64,000 nucleotides of DNA from Marinobacterium zhoushanense (lineage in GTDB: Bacteria; Pseudomonadota; Gammaproteobacteria; Pseudomonadales; Balneatricaceae), in contig NZ_BMIJ01000001.1 in assembly GCF_014641945.1 (NCBI RefSeq), forward strand, positions 792,585-856,584. Reading direction: 5' to 3'. The stretch's first letter is position 1; each line of letters begins with the position of its first letter. Shown here one piece after another: positions 25,533 to 34,282 of the stretch. Under the pieces are notes generated by a model. That model ran no database searches, was not told the origin of the DNA, and saw nothing but the letters and a program-made list of their open reading frames with translations. The position numbers and the translations under genes are program-made.

Positions 25533-26861
25533 TTATCGATAGAGCAGTTGGGGCAGGAACAGCGATATCTGGGCGAAGAAGACGATCAACGCCAGGCGCA
25601 CGATATCGGCACACCAGAACGGGGTCACCCCCTTGAAGATGGTCCCTGTCTTGACGTCCCGCAGTACGGCACTTAGCACAAACACGTTCATCCCCACCGG
25701 CGGCGTTATCAGGCTGATTTCGGTGACCACGACGACGACGATACCGAACCAGACCAGGTCGAAGCCCAGGTTCGCCACCAGCGGGTAGAACACCGGCACG
25801 GTCAGCAGCATCATCGACAGGCTCTCGAACACCATACCGAGCACGATATAGATCGCCAGAATCACCAGGATCACCATGATGGGCGTCACCTCGAGACCGG
25901 TCACCAGGCTCAGCAGTGCATCCGGCAGGCCCGCGCGGTTGATAAAGTCGGAGAAGATCAGCGCACCAATCACCACACCGAACAGCATGGCTGAAGTGCG
26001 TGCCGTATCGGTCAGTGTATCGAACAGAATCGCCAGGCTGAGACGACGGCGGGCCAGAGCGATGATGAACGCGCCGCCAGCACCGATACCGGCTGCCTCG
26101 GTCGGGGTGAAGATACCAAGGTAGATGCCGCCCATCACCACGGTGAACAGTACCAGCACACCCCAAACACCTTTCAGTGCCTGCAGACGCTCCGGCCAGG
26201 CCATCTTGTCACCGGCCGGACCATGTTCGGGATTACGCCAGACCACGTAACGCACCGCGGCCAGGTAGAGCAGGATACCGAGCATGCCGGGGATGAAACC
26301 GGCCGCGAACAGCTCGCGGATACTGGATTCGGTCAACAGACCGTAGATCACCAGGATCACGCTGGGCGGAATCAGGATACCCAGGGTGCCGCCGGCCGCG
26401 ATCGACGCCGCCGCCAGTCCATCCGAGTAGCCATACTTGCGCATCGGCGGCATCGCCACCCGTGCCATGGTGGCGGACGTGGCCAAACTAGAGCCGCAGA
26501 TCGCGGAGAAGCCACCACAGGCCACCACGGTCGCCATCGACAGACCGCCCTTGCGGTGGCCGAGGAAGGCGTTGGATACATGGTACAGCTCCTGCGACAG
26601 GCCGGAGCGGGTGACCAGGTTACCCATCAGAATGAACAGCGGAATTACCGACAGGCTGTACTCCTGCACCGTATCGATGACACGGTAGGAGGCCATGGAG
26701 AGCACACCGCTCCAGCGGAAATCCGTCAGATTACCGAACTCCAGTCCCTGAAGTGCGGCGAAGCCAAAGAAGCCAACCAGTCCCATAGCGAACGCGATCG
26801 GCATGCGAACGACAAGAATCAGCAGTAGCAGGACCGCAAATCCGAGCAGTACGACAGACAT
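25533..26861 (-). CDS. dctM: TRAP transporter large permease, DctM
   Basis: Large membrane subunit of 442 residues with about 12 hydrophobic segments and the DctM hallmark blocks: SLSVIPLFILMGNL, GGFSAICGSSLATSATMARVA, AAGGTLGILIPPSVILVIYG and FTPTEAAGIGA. Together with DctQ and DctP it imports an organic acid using the sodium gradient. Gene order from the promoter is dctP-dctQ-dctM-uspA. The hpaF gene lies immediately upstream of dctP on the same strand, so 4-hydroxyphenylacetate or a related aromatic acid is the likely cargo; that is inference. Confidence 0.95.
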   Translation of the reverse strand: MSVVLLGFAVLLLLILVVRMPIAFAMGLVGFFGFAALQGLEFGNLTDFRWSGVLSMASYRVIDTVQEYSLSVIPLFILMGNLVTRSGLSQELYHVSNAFLGHRKGGLSMATVVACGGFSAICGSSLATSATMARVAMPPMRKYGYSDGLAAASIAAGGTLGILIPPSVILVIYGLLTESSIRELFAAGFIPGMLGILLYLAAVRYVVWRNPEHGPAGDKMAWPERLQALKGVWGVLVLFTVVMGGIYLGIFTPTEAAGIGAGGAFIIALARRRLSLAILFDTLTDTARTSAMLFGVVIGALIFSDFINRAGLPDALLSLVTGLEVTPIMVILVILAIYIVLGMVFESLSMMLLTVPVFYPLVANLGFDLVWFGIVVVVVTEISLITPPVGMNVFVLSAVLRDVKTGTIFKGVTPFWCADIVRLALIVFFAQISLFLPQLLYR

Positions 26862-26880
26862 AGACTGTACCTTTTAGGAC

Positions 26881-27396
26881 CTATTTCGGTTGGGTGGTGA
26901 GGATGCGGTAGATACCGTAGGTGATCATCCCCAGCGCCGTGAACCAGCTCATCACCGCGATATACTCGACGATATAACCGGTCGGGATACCGAGATACTC
27001 GGTCTCCACTCCGCGACGCAGCGAGCGCTCGGCCAGTTCGAAGATACGTACACCGAGGAAGTACATCGAGGTGGAGATCACCAGCGCCGCGAGCAGACCC
27101 AACGCCTTGACCACCGGGCTACCCAACACCCGATCGAGAATATCGACCACGACATGTCCACCGCGCCAGGTCACCACCGGCATCTCGGCAAACAGCATGA
27201 TCGCCAGCCCGATCTCGGTCAGCTCGGTGGCACCGTCCAGGGAGTTAGCAAACAGGTAACGCCCGGTGACGTCGACACAGGTCAACAGCATCAGCGAAAA
27301 CAGTACGGTTGCGGCAACTACTTCAAGGGCGAAGGCCAGCCACCTGACTGGCCCCACCTCGTCATAGTGCACATGAACCCATGCACTCAGAGACAT
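26881..27396 (-). CDS. dctQ: TRAP transporter small permease, DctQ
   Basis: Small membrane subunit of 171 residues with four membrane helices. The family segment VTGRYLFANSLDGATELTEIG follows the first helices and is seen here in part as VTGRYLF...ELTEIGLAIM. It links DctP capture to the DctM channel. It begins 12 bases after dctP and ends about 20 bases before dctM, within one operon. Confidence 0.93.
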   Translation of the reverse strand: MSLSAWVHVHYDEVGPVRWLAFALEVVAATVLFSLMLLTCVDVTGRYLFANSLDGATELTEIGLAIMLFAEMPVVTWRGGHVVVDILDRVLGSPVVKALGLLAALVISTSMYFLGVRIFELAERSLRRGVETEYLGIPTGYIVEYIAVMSWFTALGMITYGIYRILTTQPK

Positions 27397-27408
27397 ACAG
27401 GTTACCTA

Positions 27409-28449
27409 TCAATTCTTGCCGCTTTCGTAATCGCGGGCGATGGACCAGAGCTCATCGATAGCGGCCTTGGCATCGATACCACGATCAGCCACGCTCTCGA
27501 CCCACTCCTCCTTCATGCCTTTGATCATTGAATAGAATTCACGCGCCATCGGATCGGTCTCTTTGACCTCGATCAGGTTGACGCCGGACTCCTGAGCCAC
27601 CTTGTAGCCTTCGGCATCGATCGCGTCCCAAGCCTTACCGGCCATCTGCGACAGCTTCTCACCGGACACGCTGAGGATCGCCTCGCGATCTTTCGGATCC
27701 AGGTCAGCGAGGACATCGGGGTTCATGAAGATCGAGAAGCTACCCAGGTACATACCACCCGGCAGCAGGGTGACGTTCGGGGCCACTTCGTTCAGGCGCA
27801 GCGCCTTCTGCTCGCCCATCGGCAGGAACACGCCATCGATCACGCCCTGCTGCAGCATCTCGTATACCTTGGGTGCGGGTGCTGCGACCGGGGTGATACC
27901 CATGCGCTCGCCGAGCACGCTCTGTACACCGCCACCGATACGGATCTTCTTGCCCTTGATCTGCTCCCAGGAGGTGATCGGCTCCTTGGAGTGGATGTAG
28001 CCCGGGCCGTGGGTGAACATACCGATCACTTCGAGACCGGCAAACTCGTTCGACTGCTTGAAGTACTTGTCGTAGGTGCGCCAGAGCGCCACGGACGCGG
28101 CCTCAGCGCTGACACCCAGTCCCGGCTGCTCTACCGCCTGCGGCAGCTCGAAACGGCCCGGCACATACCCGTGGTAGCTGAAGCTGGCATCGATGACGCC
28201 ATCCTCAACCAGTTGGAACAGGGTTTTCGGGTGACCCAGGCCATCCTGGATCTCGACCCGAACGCGACCTTCCGTCGCCTCTTCTACCCACTTCGCCCAA
28301 GTCGGCCAGACCACCGCGTTCTGCGGATTGGTCGGCGGCAGCCAGGTACCGACATGCAGTACGGTCTCGGCGAATACGCTGCTGGACAGGGTCAGTGCGC
28401 CCAGCGCGATTGCGGCTTTTGCCTTGGAAAAAAGCGTCTTGTTGATCAT
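27409..28449 (-). CDS. dctP: TRAP transporter substrate-binding protein, DctP
   Basis: Periplasmic solute-binding protein of 346 residues with a signal peptide (MINKTLFSKAKAAIALGAL, cleavage after VFA). Mature sequence begins ETVLHVGTWLPPTNPQ, and the family's carboxylate-binding Arg region is KKIRIGGGVQSVLG. A signature stretch MLQQGVIDGVFLP matches DctP-type proteins. AGGTGG precedes the ATG. A perfect TATAAT and the AT-rich operator lie in the 104 bases upstream, so the transporter has its own promoter although hpaF lies upstream. Ligand probably a hydroxyphenylacetate-type acid. Confidence 0.93.
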   Translation of the reverse strand: MINKTLFSKAKAAIALGALTLSSSVFAETVLHVGTWLPPTNPQNAVVWPTWAKWVEEATEGRVRVEIQDGLGHPKTLFQLVEDGVIDASFSYHGYVPGRFELPQAVEQPGLGVSAEAASVALWRTYDKYFKQSNEFAGLEVIGMFTHGPGYIHSKEPITSWEQIKGKKIRIGGGVQSVLGERMGITPVAAPAPKVYEMLQQGVIDGVFLPMGEQKALRLNEVAPNVTLLPGGMYLGSFSIFMNPDVLADLDPKDREAILSVSGEKLSQMAGKAWDAIDAEGYKVAQESGVNLIEVKETDPMAREFYSMIKGMKEEWVESVADRGIDAKAAIDELWSIARDYESGKN

Positions 28450-28475
28450 TGCTATCCACCTGTTTCTCTAGAGAG

Positions 28476-28505
28476 ATTATAGTTATTTATTAACATGTTA
28501 ACTTT
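28476..28505 (-). promoter_or_regulatory. dctP promoter with AT-rich operator
   Basis: A TATAAT (-10, 28481-28476 on the minus strand) lies downstream of the element TTAACATGTTAACTTT (plus-strand 28490-28505), whose core TTAACATGTTAA is a perfect palindrome. The element covers the -35 region. The same element occurs at hpaF, hpaH and both luxR promoters. Confidence 0.7.
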
Positions 28506-28553
28506 CAACGCAACACGAAGCCGCATCGAAAGCGCTGTGCCAGTGATCTGGCG

Positions 28554-28940
28554 TCAGGATTTTGCGAATAGAGGATGAATGTTGTTCTTGTTGAACTTGA
28601 GTACCGGATCGAGCTCGGTCATCTCGAATGAGATCTGACAATAGCCATTGTCGGTGATCGGCTTCATCCAGTCGCAGAGGATCTCGAACACCCGCTCTGC
28701 CACCTCTTTTTTCAGCGCCATATCGCGACCATGGCCGATCTTGAGGTTCAGGTTGAGGAAGGCGAAATCGTCGCGACCGTCCGCAACGCGGAAATCATTA
28801 CAGCGGATGGCGCGACTGCGTACGCCCCCGATAGGAAAGGCACCGGTTGACACGACATACTCATGCAGTGACTTGAACAGCGGCTGGAACTCCAGCTTGT
28901 CATGCAGATTTCCCGAGTACTCGACGATGAAATGGGGCAT
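28554..28940 (-). CDS. hpaF: 5-carboxymethyl-2-hydroxymuconate delta-isomerase
   Basis: Isomerase of the homoprotocatechuate pathway, converting 5-carboxymethyl-2-hydroxymuconate to 2-oxo-hept-3-ene-1,7-dioate. Length (128 residues) is that of HpaF/HpcD. The tautomerase-type catalytic Pro1 is present (MPHFIVEYSGNL after Met removal), and the conserved SRAIRCNDFRVADG and NLNLKIGHGRD blocks are visible. It is transcribed away from hpaH-I-G-E, sharing a 445-base divergent region with repeated AT-rich operators. In enterobacteria hpaF is within the main operon; here it heads the transporter side. Confidence 0.93.
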   Translation of the reverse strand: MPHFIVEYSGNLHDKLEFQPLFKSLHEYVVSTGAFPIGGVRSRAIRCNDFRVADGRDDFAFLNLNLKIGHGRDMALKKEVAERVFEILCDWMKPITDNGYCQISFEMTELDPVLKFNKNNIHPLFAKS

Positions 28941-29032
28941 TTCAGCGGCTCCCGTGCTTGTTATAGCTATTTAGCTCTTTATAGCTCTATTGTCTTTGGG
29001 GCGCGGGCGGTCGAAATCGCCCGCTAGCGCAA

Positions 29033-29061
29033 AACTTAATTAACATATTAACTTTTGTCAA
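29033..29061 (-). promoter_or_regulatory. hpaF promoter with AT-rich operator in the spacer
   Basis: On the minus strand TTGACA (29061-29056), a 17-base spacer and TAAGTT (29038-29033) make a good sigma-70 promoter about 93 bases before hpaF. The element TTAACATATTAACTTT (29040-29055) fills the spacer, a position expected for repression. Confidence 0.7.
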
Positions 29062-29203
29062 TGAGCATGCTTGGATAATTGGTAGTGCCTGCAACCTGCC
29101 ATAGCGCGAAACCGCCAGCGTCTGCGCAGTCTGCACTGCCCTTCTGGTTCCGCAGAATATTCCGACTAAGCTCTAACAATGGCGATTTGCGAACGTCTAC
29201 AGG

Positions 29204-29231
29204 TTGACTTACTTAAGATGTTAACTAAAAT
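29204..29231 (+). promoter_or_regulatory. Candidate hpaH promoter with AT-rich operator in the spacer
   Basis: TTGACT (29204-29209) and TAAAAT (29226-29231) are separated by 16 bases. The variant element TTAAGATGTTAACTAA (29213-29228) overlaps the spacer and -10. About 155 bases of leader follow before hpaH. Confidence 0.6.
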
Positions 29232-29279
29232 GCAATTAACGGACGCTAGATGCAGCGAGACACGCCTCTCGCACAAAAC

Positions 29280-29295
29280 TTAATAAATTAACTAT
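29280..29295 (+). promoter_or_regulatory. AT-rich operator copy near hpaH
   Basis: TTAATAAATTAACTAT keeps the TTAA-N4-TTAACT core of the family and lies about 50 bases downstream of the candidate hpaH promoter, where a second bound dimer could block elongation or loop to the first. Confidence 0.5.
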
Positions 29296-29385
29296 TTTCG
29301 GCCAACACCACTCCCGCGGCTTCTGCAGCCACAACGCTGCGAACCCAAAGAGCGGAGCCGACACCACCAAAGGTTCAGTCCCGAC

Positions 29386-30189
29386 ATGTTGACCCAAGAG
29401 CAGATCACGACGGCCGCGGAGCGGCTCTACCAGGCTGAAGTCGAGCGTAAGCAGATCCCCGCGCTGACCCTTCAGCACCCCGAGATGACCATGGACGACG
29501 CCTATGCGATCCAGAAGGCCTGGGTCGACCGCAAGATCGAGGACGGTCGTTCGGTCATCGGCTACAAGGTGGGCCTGACCTCTCGCGCCATGCAGATGGC
29601 GGTCAACATCGATCAGCCGGACTACGGCGTCCTGCTCAACGACATGCTGTTCGAGGACGGCGCCACGCTCAAGGCGTCCGACTTCCTCGACCCGCGTATC
29701 GAGGTGGAGCTGGCGTTCATCTTGAACAAGCCGCTGTTCGGCGAAAACGTCAGCATCTTCGACGTTTACAACGCCACCGATTACGTCATTCCATCGCTGG
29801 AACTGATCGCCGCGCGCTGCATGCGTACCGACCCGGAGACCGGCTACACCCGCAAGGTGTACGACACTATCTCCGATAACGCCGCCAACGCCGGCATCAT
29901 CCTCGGCGGCCGCCCGATCAAGCCGACCGAGATGGATCTGCGCTGGGCCGGTGCCGCGCTCTACCTGAATGGTCAGATCGAGGAGACCGGTCTGGCCTCC
30001 GGCGTACTCGGCCATCCGGCCAAGGGGATCAGTTGGGTGTGCAAGCGCTTCGCGCCGCACGGCGTCGGCCTAGAACCGGGCCAGATCATCCTGGCCGGCT
30101 CCTTCACCCGTCCGGTACCGGTCAAGGCCGGCGATACCATCCACGCCGACTTCGGTCCGCTCGGCGGCATCGGTCTACGCTTCGTGTAA
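29386..30189 (+). CDS. hpaH: 2-oxo-hept-4-ene-1,7-dioate hydratase
   Basis: Adds water to 2-oxo-hept-4-ene-1,7-dioate to give 4-hydroxy-2-oxoheptanedioate. The product (267 residues, family usual length) belongs to the hydratase/FAH-fold group with IGYKVGLTSRAMQ, the metal-site region PRIEVELAFIL and the closing GPLGGIGLRF. First gene of the operon hpaH-hpaI-hpaG1-hpaG2-hpaE. The ribosome site before the ATG is weak (AAAGG with a long spacer). Upstream lies the divergent region with three AT-rich operators. Confidence 0.95.
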   Translation: MLTQEQITTAAERLYQAEVERKQIPALTLQHPEMTMDDAYAIQKAWVDRKIEDGRSVIGYKVGLTSRAMQMAVNIDQPDYGVLLNDMLFEDGATLKASDFLDPRIEVELAFILNKPLFGENVSIFDVYNATDYVIPSLELIAARCMRTDPETGYTRKVYDTISDNAANAGIILGGRPIKPTEMDLRWAGAALYLNGQIEETGLASGVLGHPAKGISWVCKRFAPHGVGLEPGQIILAGSFTRPVPVKAGDTIHADFGPLGGIGLRFV

Positions 30190-30225
30190 ATGAGCTTCGT
30201 ATAACCGATTCAGGAGAAATCTCTG

Positions 30226-31032
30226 ATGGAGATGCCGAAAAACCGTTTCAAGCAGGGCCTGGCCACAGGCCAGACCCAGTACGGCCTCTGGCTCGGACTG
30301 CCGGATAACAGCGCCGCCGAAATCGCCGCGGTGGCCGGGTTCGACTGGCTACTTATCGACAGCGAGCATGCGCCGTTCGACCTGCGCACCATCATGTCTC
30401 ACCTGCAGGCGATCGCTCCCTATGACGTGGCGCCGATCGTGCGTCCGGTCGAGGGTGATACCGCGCTGATCAAACAGCTGCTGGATATCGGCGTGCAGAC
30501 CCTGCTGGTGCCGATGGTCGAGGACGCCGAGCAGGCGAAGCAGCTGGTACGTGCCGTGCGCTATCCGCCGGCCGGCATCCGTGGCCTGGGCACCTCGCTG
30601 GCCCGCGCCGCACGCTGGAACCAGATACCCGGTTACCTGAAGAAGGCCAACGACGAGATCTGCCTGATCGTGCAGGTGGAGACCGCCAGCGCGATGGAAA
30701 ACCTAGATGAGATCCTCGCCGTAGAGGGCGTCGACGGTGTCTTTATCGGCCCCTCCGACCTGTCCGCCTCCATGGGTTATATCGGCGATGCCGGTAACCC
30801 GGTGGTGGTCGAGGCGATCAACACCGGTCTGAACAAGATCCGCGCGGCCGGGAAATACGCCGGCCTCTTGTGCCTGGATCCCTCCCTGGCCGAGCACTAC
30901 GTGACCCAGGGCGCCAACTTCGTCGGTGTCGGCGTCGATACCATGATCCTGGCCCAGGCGACCCGCAAACTGGCACAGCAGTTCAAGAGCGACAAGCCGG
31001 TTGAAGAGGATAAGCCCCAGGCTGGGTATTAA
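30226..31032 (+). CDS. hpaI: 4-hydroxy-2-oxoheptanedioate aldolase
   Basis: Class II (metal-dependent) pyruvate aldolase that splits 4-hydroxy-2-oxoheptanedioate to pyruvate and succinic semialdehyde. The 268-residue product shows the HpaI pattern: LLIDSEHAPFDLRTI with the catalytic His, PIVRPVEGD with the pyruvate-binding Arg, VPMVEDAEQAK and VQVETASAMENLDEI with a metal-binding Glu, and FIGPSDLSASMGY. AGGAG precedes the ATG. It follows hpaH by 36 bases. Confidence 0.95.
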   Translation: MEMPKNRFKQGLATGQTQYGLWLGLPDNSAAEIAAVAGFDWLLIDSEHAPFDLRTIMSHLQAIAPYDVAPIVRPVEGDTALIKQLLDIGVQTLLVPMVEDAEQAKQLVRAVRYPPAGIRGLGTSLARAARWNQIPGYLKKANDEICLIVQVETASAMENLDEILAVEGVDGVFIGPSDLSASMGYIGDAGNPVVVEAINTGLNKIRAAGKYAGLLCLDPSLAEHYVTQGANFVGVGVDTMILAQATRKLAQQFKSDKPVEEDKPQAGY

Positions 31033-31085
31033 AAGAGAGTCTGGTTACTTAAGACAGCCAGGCGACTAAGAGACAAAGGTTGAAT

Positions 31086-31754
31086 ATGACAACGAATACT
31101 CTGGTTAACAGCAAGCTGGTCTGCGTCGCGCTGAACGACAAGGCACAGCTGGCGGCGCTGGAAAGCACCTTCAATGAAGCGCCTTACAAGAAACCGCCGA
31201 CCCAGCCGGTGCTGTACTACAAGCCGCGCAACACCTGGAACCTCAACGGCGCCGAGATCGAGTGGGCCAAGGACTTCGACGGTAACGACGTACCGGCGAT
31301 GGTTGTCGGCGCCAGCCTGGGCGTGGTGATCGGCAAGGAGACCTGCCGCGTATCCGTGGACGAAGCACTCGACTACGTAGCTGGTTACACCATCGTCGGC
31401 GACTTCTCCCTGCCAGAGGAGAGCTACTACCGCCCGGACATCAAGGGCAAGTGCCTGGACGGTTCTGCACCGGTCGGCCCGGAGATCGTCGCCGCGGACA
31501 AGATCGCCAACCCGGACGCACTGAGCGTCTGCATCAACGTCAACGGCGAACAGAAGAGCGTTTTTGAACTGGCCAACATGGAGCGCAGCGTTGCTGAACT
31601 GATCAGCATCATTTCACGCATCATGACCCTGCAGCCGGGCGAGATCATCGCCGTCGGCTTCGCCGGTGAGCGCGTTGCCGTTGCCAAGGGCGACAAGGTT
31701 GAAGCAAGCATCGAGGGTGTAGGCACCCTGACAAACACTCTGGGAGGTGCCTGA
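31086..31754 (+). CDS. hpaG1: HPC decarboxylase/isomerase subunit, HpaG N-terminal homologue (HpaG1)
   Basis: Fumarylacetoacetate-hydrolase-fold protein of 223 residues. In enterobacteria a single HpaG polypeptide with two such repeats has decarboxylase and isomerase activity on 5-carboxymethyl-2-oxo-hex-3-ene-1,6-dioate; here, as in many gammaproteobacteria, the halves are separate genes. Visible features are LYYKPRNTWNLNGAEIEW, VDEALDYVAGYTIVGDFSLP and the closing VEASIEGVGTLTNTL. The ATG at 31086 follows AAGG; a TTG at 31080 is weaker. hpaG2 begins three bases after its stop. Confidence 0.92.
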   Translation: MTTNTLVNSKLVCVALNDKAQLAALESTFNEAPYKKPPTQPVLYYKPRNTWNLNGAEIEWAKDFDGNDVPAMVVGASLGVVIGKETCRVSVDEALDYVAGYTIVGDFSLPEESYYRPDIKGKCLDGSAPVGPEIVAADKIANPDALSVCINVNGEQKSVFELANMERSVAELISIISRIMTLQPGEIIAVGFAGERVAVAKGDKVEASIEGVGTLTNTLGGA

Positions 31755-31757
31755 GCC

Positions 31758-32552
31758 ATGAGACACGCACGCGTTATTTTTGACGGCCGCGAGCTGGATA
31801 TCGATATCGACACCGACGTTAACAATCGGGACCGCATCACCACCACCGATGGCGAAGTGCTGAATGTAGCGCTGGATTCCGACGCGATCACCTGGCTGCC
31901 GCCGGTAAAAGAGCCGGGTACGATTTTCGCGCTGGGCATCAACTATGCCGATCACGCATCCGAGCTGGCGTTCGAGCCGCCGAAAGAGCCGCTGATCTTC
32001 ATCAAGCACGCCAACTGCCTGACCGGTCATAAGCAGGTGAGCTACCGTCCGGACAACATCGACTACCAGCACTATGAGTGCGAACTGGTCGCCGTGATCG
32101 GCAAAACCGGCAAGAACATCAAGCGTGAAGATGCGCTGGAGTATGTGGCCGGCTATACCGTCTGCAACGACTTTGCGATCCGCGACTATCTGGAAAACTA
32201 CTACCGCCCCAACCTGCGCGTCAAAAGCCGTGATTCTCTGCTGCCGATGGGTCCCTGGATCGTCGATACCGCCGATATTCCCGATGCCAACGCGCTGAGA
32301 CTGACCACCACTGTCAACGGCAAGGTCACTCAGGACGGTAGCACCAAGGATATGATCTTTGACGTACCTTTCGTCATCGAATATCTGAGCAAGATCATGA
32401 CCCTGAACCCGGGCGATATGATCTGCACCGGCACGCCACACGGCATCGTTGACTGCCAGCCGGGCGACACCATCGTTTGTGCTATCGAAGATATCTGCTC
32501 ACTCGAGACCCGTATGGTCAGCGAGCAGGAATACTACGGCGACAAATACTGA
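31758..32552 (+). CDS. hpaG2: HPC decarboxylase/isomerase subunit, HpaG C-terminal homologue (HpaG2)
   Basis: Second FAH-fold subunit, 264 residues. It has the metal-binding and catalytic blocks ALGINYADHASELAFEPPKEP, HYECELVAVIGKTGKNI and CTGTPHGIVDCQPGD, each seen here in the expected order. It removes the carboxyl group and shifts the double bond in the homoprotocatechuate route. It lies three bases after hpaG1 and 30 bases before hpaE, in one operon. Confidence 0.93.
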   Translation: MRHARVIFDGRELDIDIDTDVNNRDRITTTDGEVLNVALDSDAITWLPPVKEPGTIFALGINYADHASELAFEPPKEPLIFIKHANCLTGHKQVSYRPDNIDYQHYECELVAVIGKTGKNIKREDALEYVAGYTVCNDFAIRDYLENYYRPNLRVKSRDSLLPMGPWIVDTADIPDANALRLTTTVNGKVTQDGSTKDMIFDVPFVIEYLSKIMTLNPGDMICTGTPHGIVDCQPGDTIVCAIEDICSLETRMVSEQEYYGDKY

Positions 32553-32582
32553 TATTGAGGCATTAGCTTCGGGAGAATAATG

Positions 32583-34118
32583 ATGAGCGATACACTGCAA
32601 ACCAACCTGGAACGCGCCACTCAGTATCTGGAGCGCTTCAAGAACAACACCACCGGCCACTACATCAACGGCGAATTCACCCTCGGCACTGGTGGCAAGG
32701 AGTACGACAACATCACCCCGACCGACAACTCCTCCATCGGCAAGGTGATGGCGGGCTCCATCGACGACGTAAACGCTGCCTGCCAGGCCGCCGAGGACGC
32801 CTTCGAAGAGTGGTCCAACACCCCAGGCGCCGTGCGCAAGAAGCTGTTGAACCAGTTTGCCGACAAGCTGGTCGAGCGCGCCGACGAGATCGCCCTGGTC
32901 GAGTCGATGGATTGCGGTCAGGCGATCCGCTTCATGAAACAGGCCGCCGTGCGCGGTGCCGCCAACTTCCGCTTCTTCGCCGACAAGGCGCCGGAAGCGC
33001 AGAACGGCCTGGCTCTGCACCAGGATGAGCACACCAACTACACCCTGCGCAAGGCGATCGGTCCGGTCGGAATCATCACGCCGTGGAACACGCCGTTCAT
33101 GCTCTCCACCTGGAAGATCGCCCCGGCGCTGGCCGCAGGCTGCACCGTGGTGCACAAGCCGGCGGAACTGACTCCGCTGAGCGCCTACCTCCTGGCCGAG
33201 ATCGCCGATGAAGTGCTGCCCAAGGGCGTGTGGAACATGGTCAACGGCTTCGGCGAGAACGTCGGCAAGCGCCTGACTGAACACCCGGCGATCAAGGCCG
33301 TGGCCCTAGTCGGCGAGTCCGCCACCGGCTCCCACATCATGCGCCAGGGTGCCGACACCCTGAAGCGGATGCACTTTGAGCTCGGCGGCAAGAACCCGGT
33401 GATCGTATTCGATGACGCCGACTTCGAGCGCGCGCTGGATGCCGTCGTGTTCATGATCTACAGCCTCAACGGCCAGCGCTGCACCTCCTCCAGCCGCCTG
33501 CTGATCCAGAGCGGCATCCGCGACAAATTCATCGCCGCGCTGGAGCAGCGTGTGCGTAACCTGCGCGTGGGTCACTCGCTGGATCCGAACACCGAAGTCG
33601 GCCCGCTGGTGCACACCGGCCATTTCGAGAAGGTGATGAGCTACATGGATATCGCCAAGGCGGATGGCGCCACCATCGCTGTCGGCGGCAACCGCATCCT
33701 TGATGGCCGTGAAGGTCTGGATCCGGCCGGCAACTACGTGCAGCCGACCCTGTTCACCGGTGCCAACAACACGATGCGCATCGCCCAGGAGGAGATCTTC
33801 GGCCCGGTATTGACCGCCATCTCCTTCGACACCGAAGAGGAAGCGATCGCCATCGCCAACGACACCGAATACGGTCTGGCCGGTTACATCTGGACCGAGA
33901 ACACCGGCCGCGCCATGCGCATGGCCAAGCATGTCGAAGCGGGCATGCTGTGGGTGAACTCGGAGAACAACCGTAACCTGCCCTCCCCGTTCGGCGGCAT
34001 CAAGATGTCCGGTATCGGTCGTGACGGCGGTGACTGGAGCTTCGATTTCTATATGGAAACGAAGAACATCTGCATCGCGCACGGCACGCACAAGGTGCCG
34101 CAGCTCGGTAAAGGCTAA
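32583..34118 (+). CDS. hpaE: 5-carboxymethyl-2-hydroxymuconate semialdehyde dehydrogenase
   Basis: NAD-dependent aldehyde dehydrogenase oxidising the ring-cleavage product of homoprotocatechuate. The active-site Cys is C300 in NGQRCTSSS and the general base E266 in HFELGGKN. The ending SENNRNLPSPFGGIK then DGGDWSFDFYMETKN is diagnostic of HpaE. At 511 residues it is about 20 longer than typical HpaE, mostly at the termini. The second of two adjacent ATGs has the better spacing from GGAG. The stop codon overlaps the edge of the repeat copy 34117-34254. Confidence 0.93.
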   Translation: MSDTLQTNLERATQYLERFKNNTTGHYINGEFTLGTGGKEYDNITPTDNSSIGKVMAGSIDDVNAACQAAEDAFEEWSNTPGAVRKKLLNQFADKLVERADEIALVESMDCGQAIRFMKQAAVRGAANFRFFADKAPEAQNGLALHQDEHTNYTLRKAIGPVGIITPWNTPFMLSTWKIAPALAAGCTVVHKPAELTPLSAYLLAEIADEVLPKGVWNMVNGFGENVGKRLTEHPAIKAVALVGESATGSHIMRQGADTLKRMHFELGGKNPVIVFDDADFERALDAVVFMIYSLNGQRCTSSSRLLIQSGIRDKFIAALEQRVRNLRVGHSLDPNTEVGPLVHTGHFEKVMSYMDIAKADGATIAVGGNRILDGREGLDPAGNYVQPTLFTGANNTMRIAQEEIFGPVLTAISFDTEEEAIAIANDTEYGLAGYIWTENTGRAMRMAKHVEAGMLWVNSENNRNLPSPFGGIKMSGIGRDGGDWSFDFYMETKNICIAHGTHKVPQLGKG

Positions 34119-34254
34119 AACCTACTGCGCGACTCGTGGCCGCTTGTAGTATGAGCCGCGCGGTGCTCGGAATCCTCATGTATCACGTATACACTGCGGT
34201 TCCTGCGCGCCGCGCGCCTCGCCCACAAGCCGCTCGCAACGGTTTTCGGAGCGC
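34117..34254. repeat. MITE-like interspersed repeat, copy 2
   Basis: This copy shares with 15049-15190 the stretch CGCGGTGCTCGGAATCCTCA, then GTAT, ATACACTGCGGTTCCTGCGC and CCCACAA. Its outer ends are shortened to AAAACC...GGTTTT. Its first bases coincide with the hpaE stop codon, so it inserted at, or formed, the end of that gene. Confidence 0.8.
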
Positions 34255-34282
34255 CTAAACATAAGCAGATTATGGAGACCGC

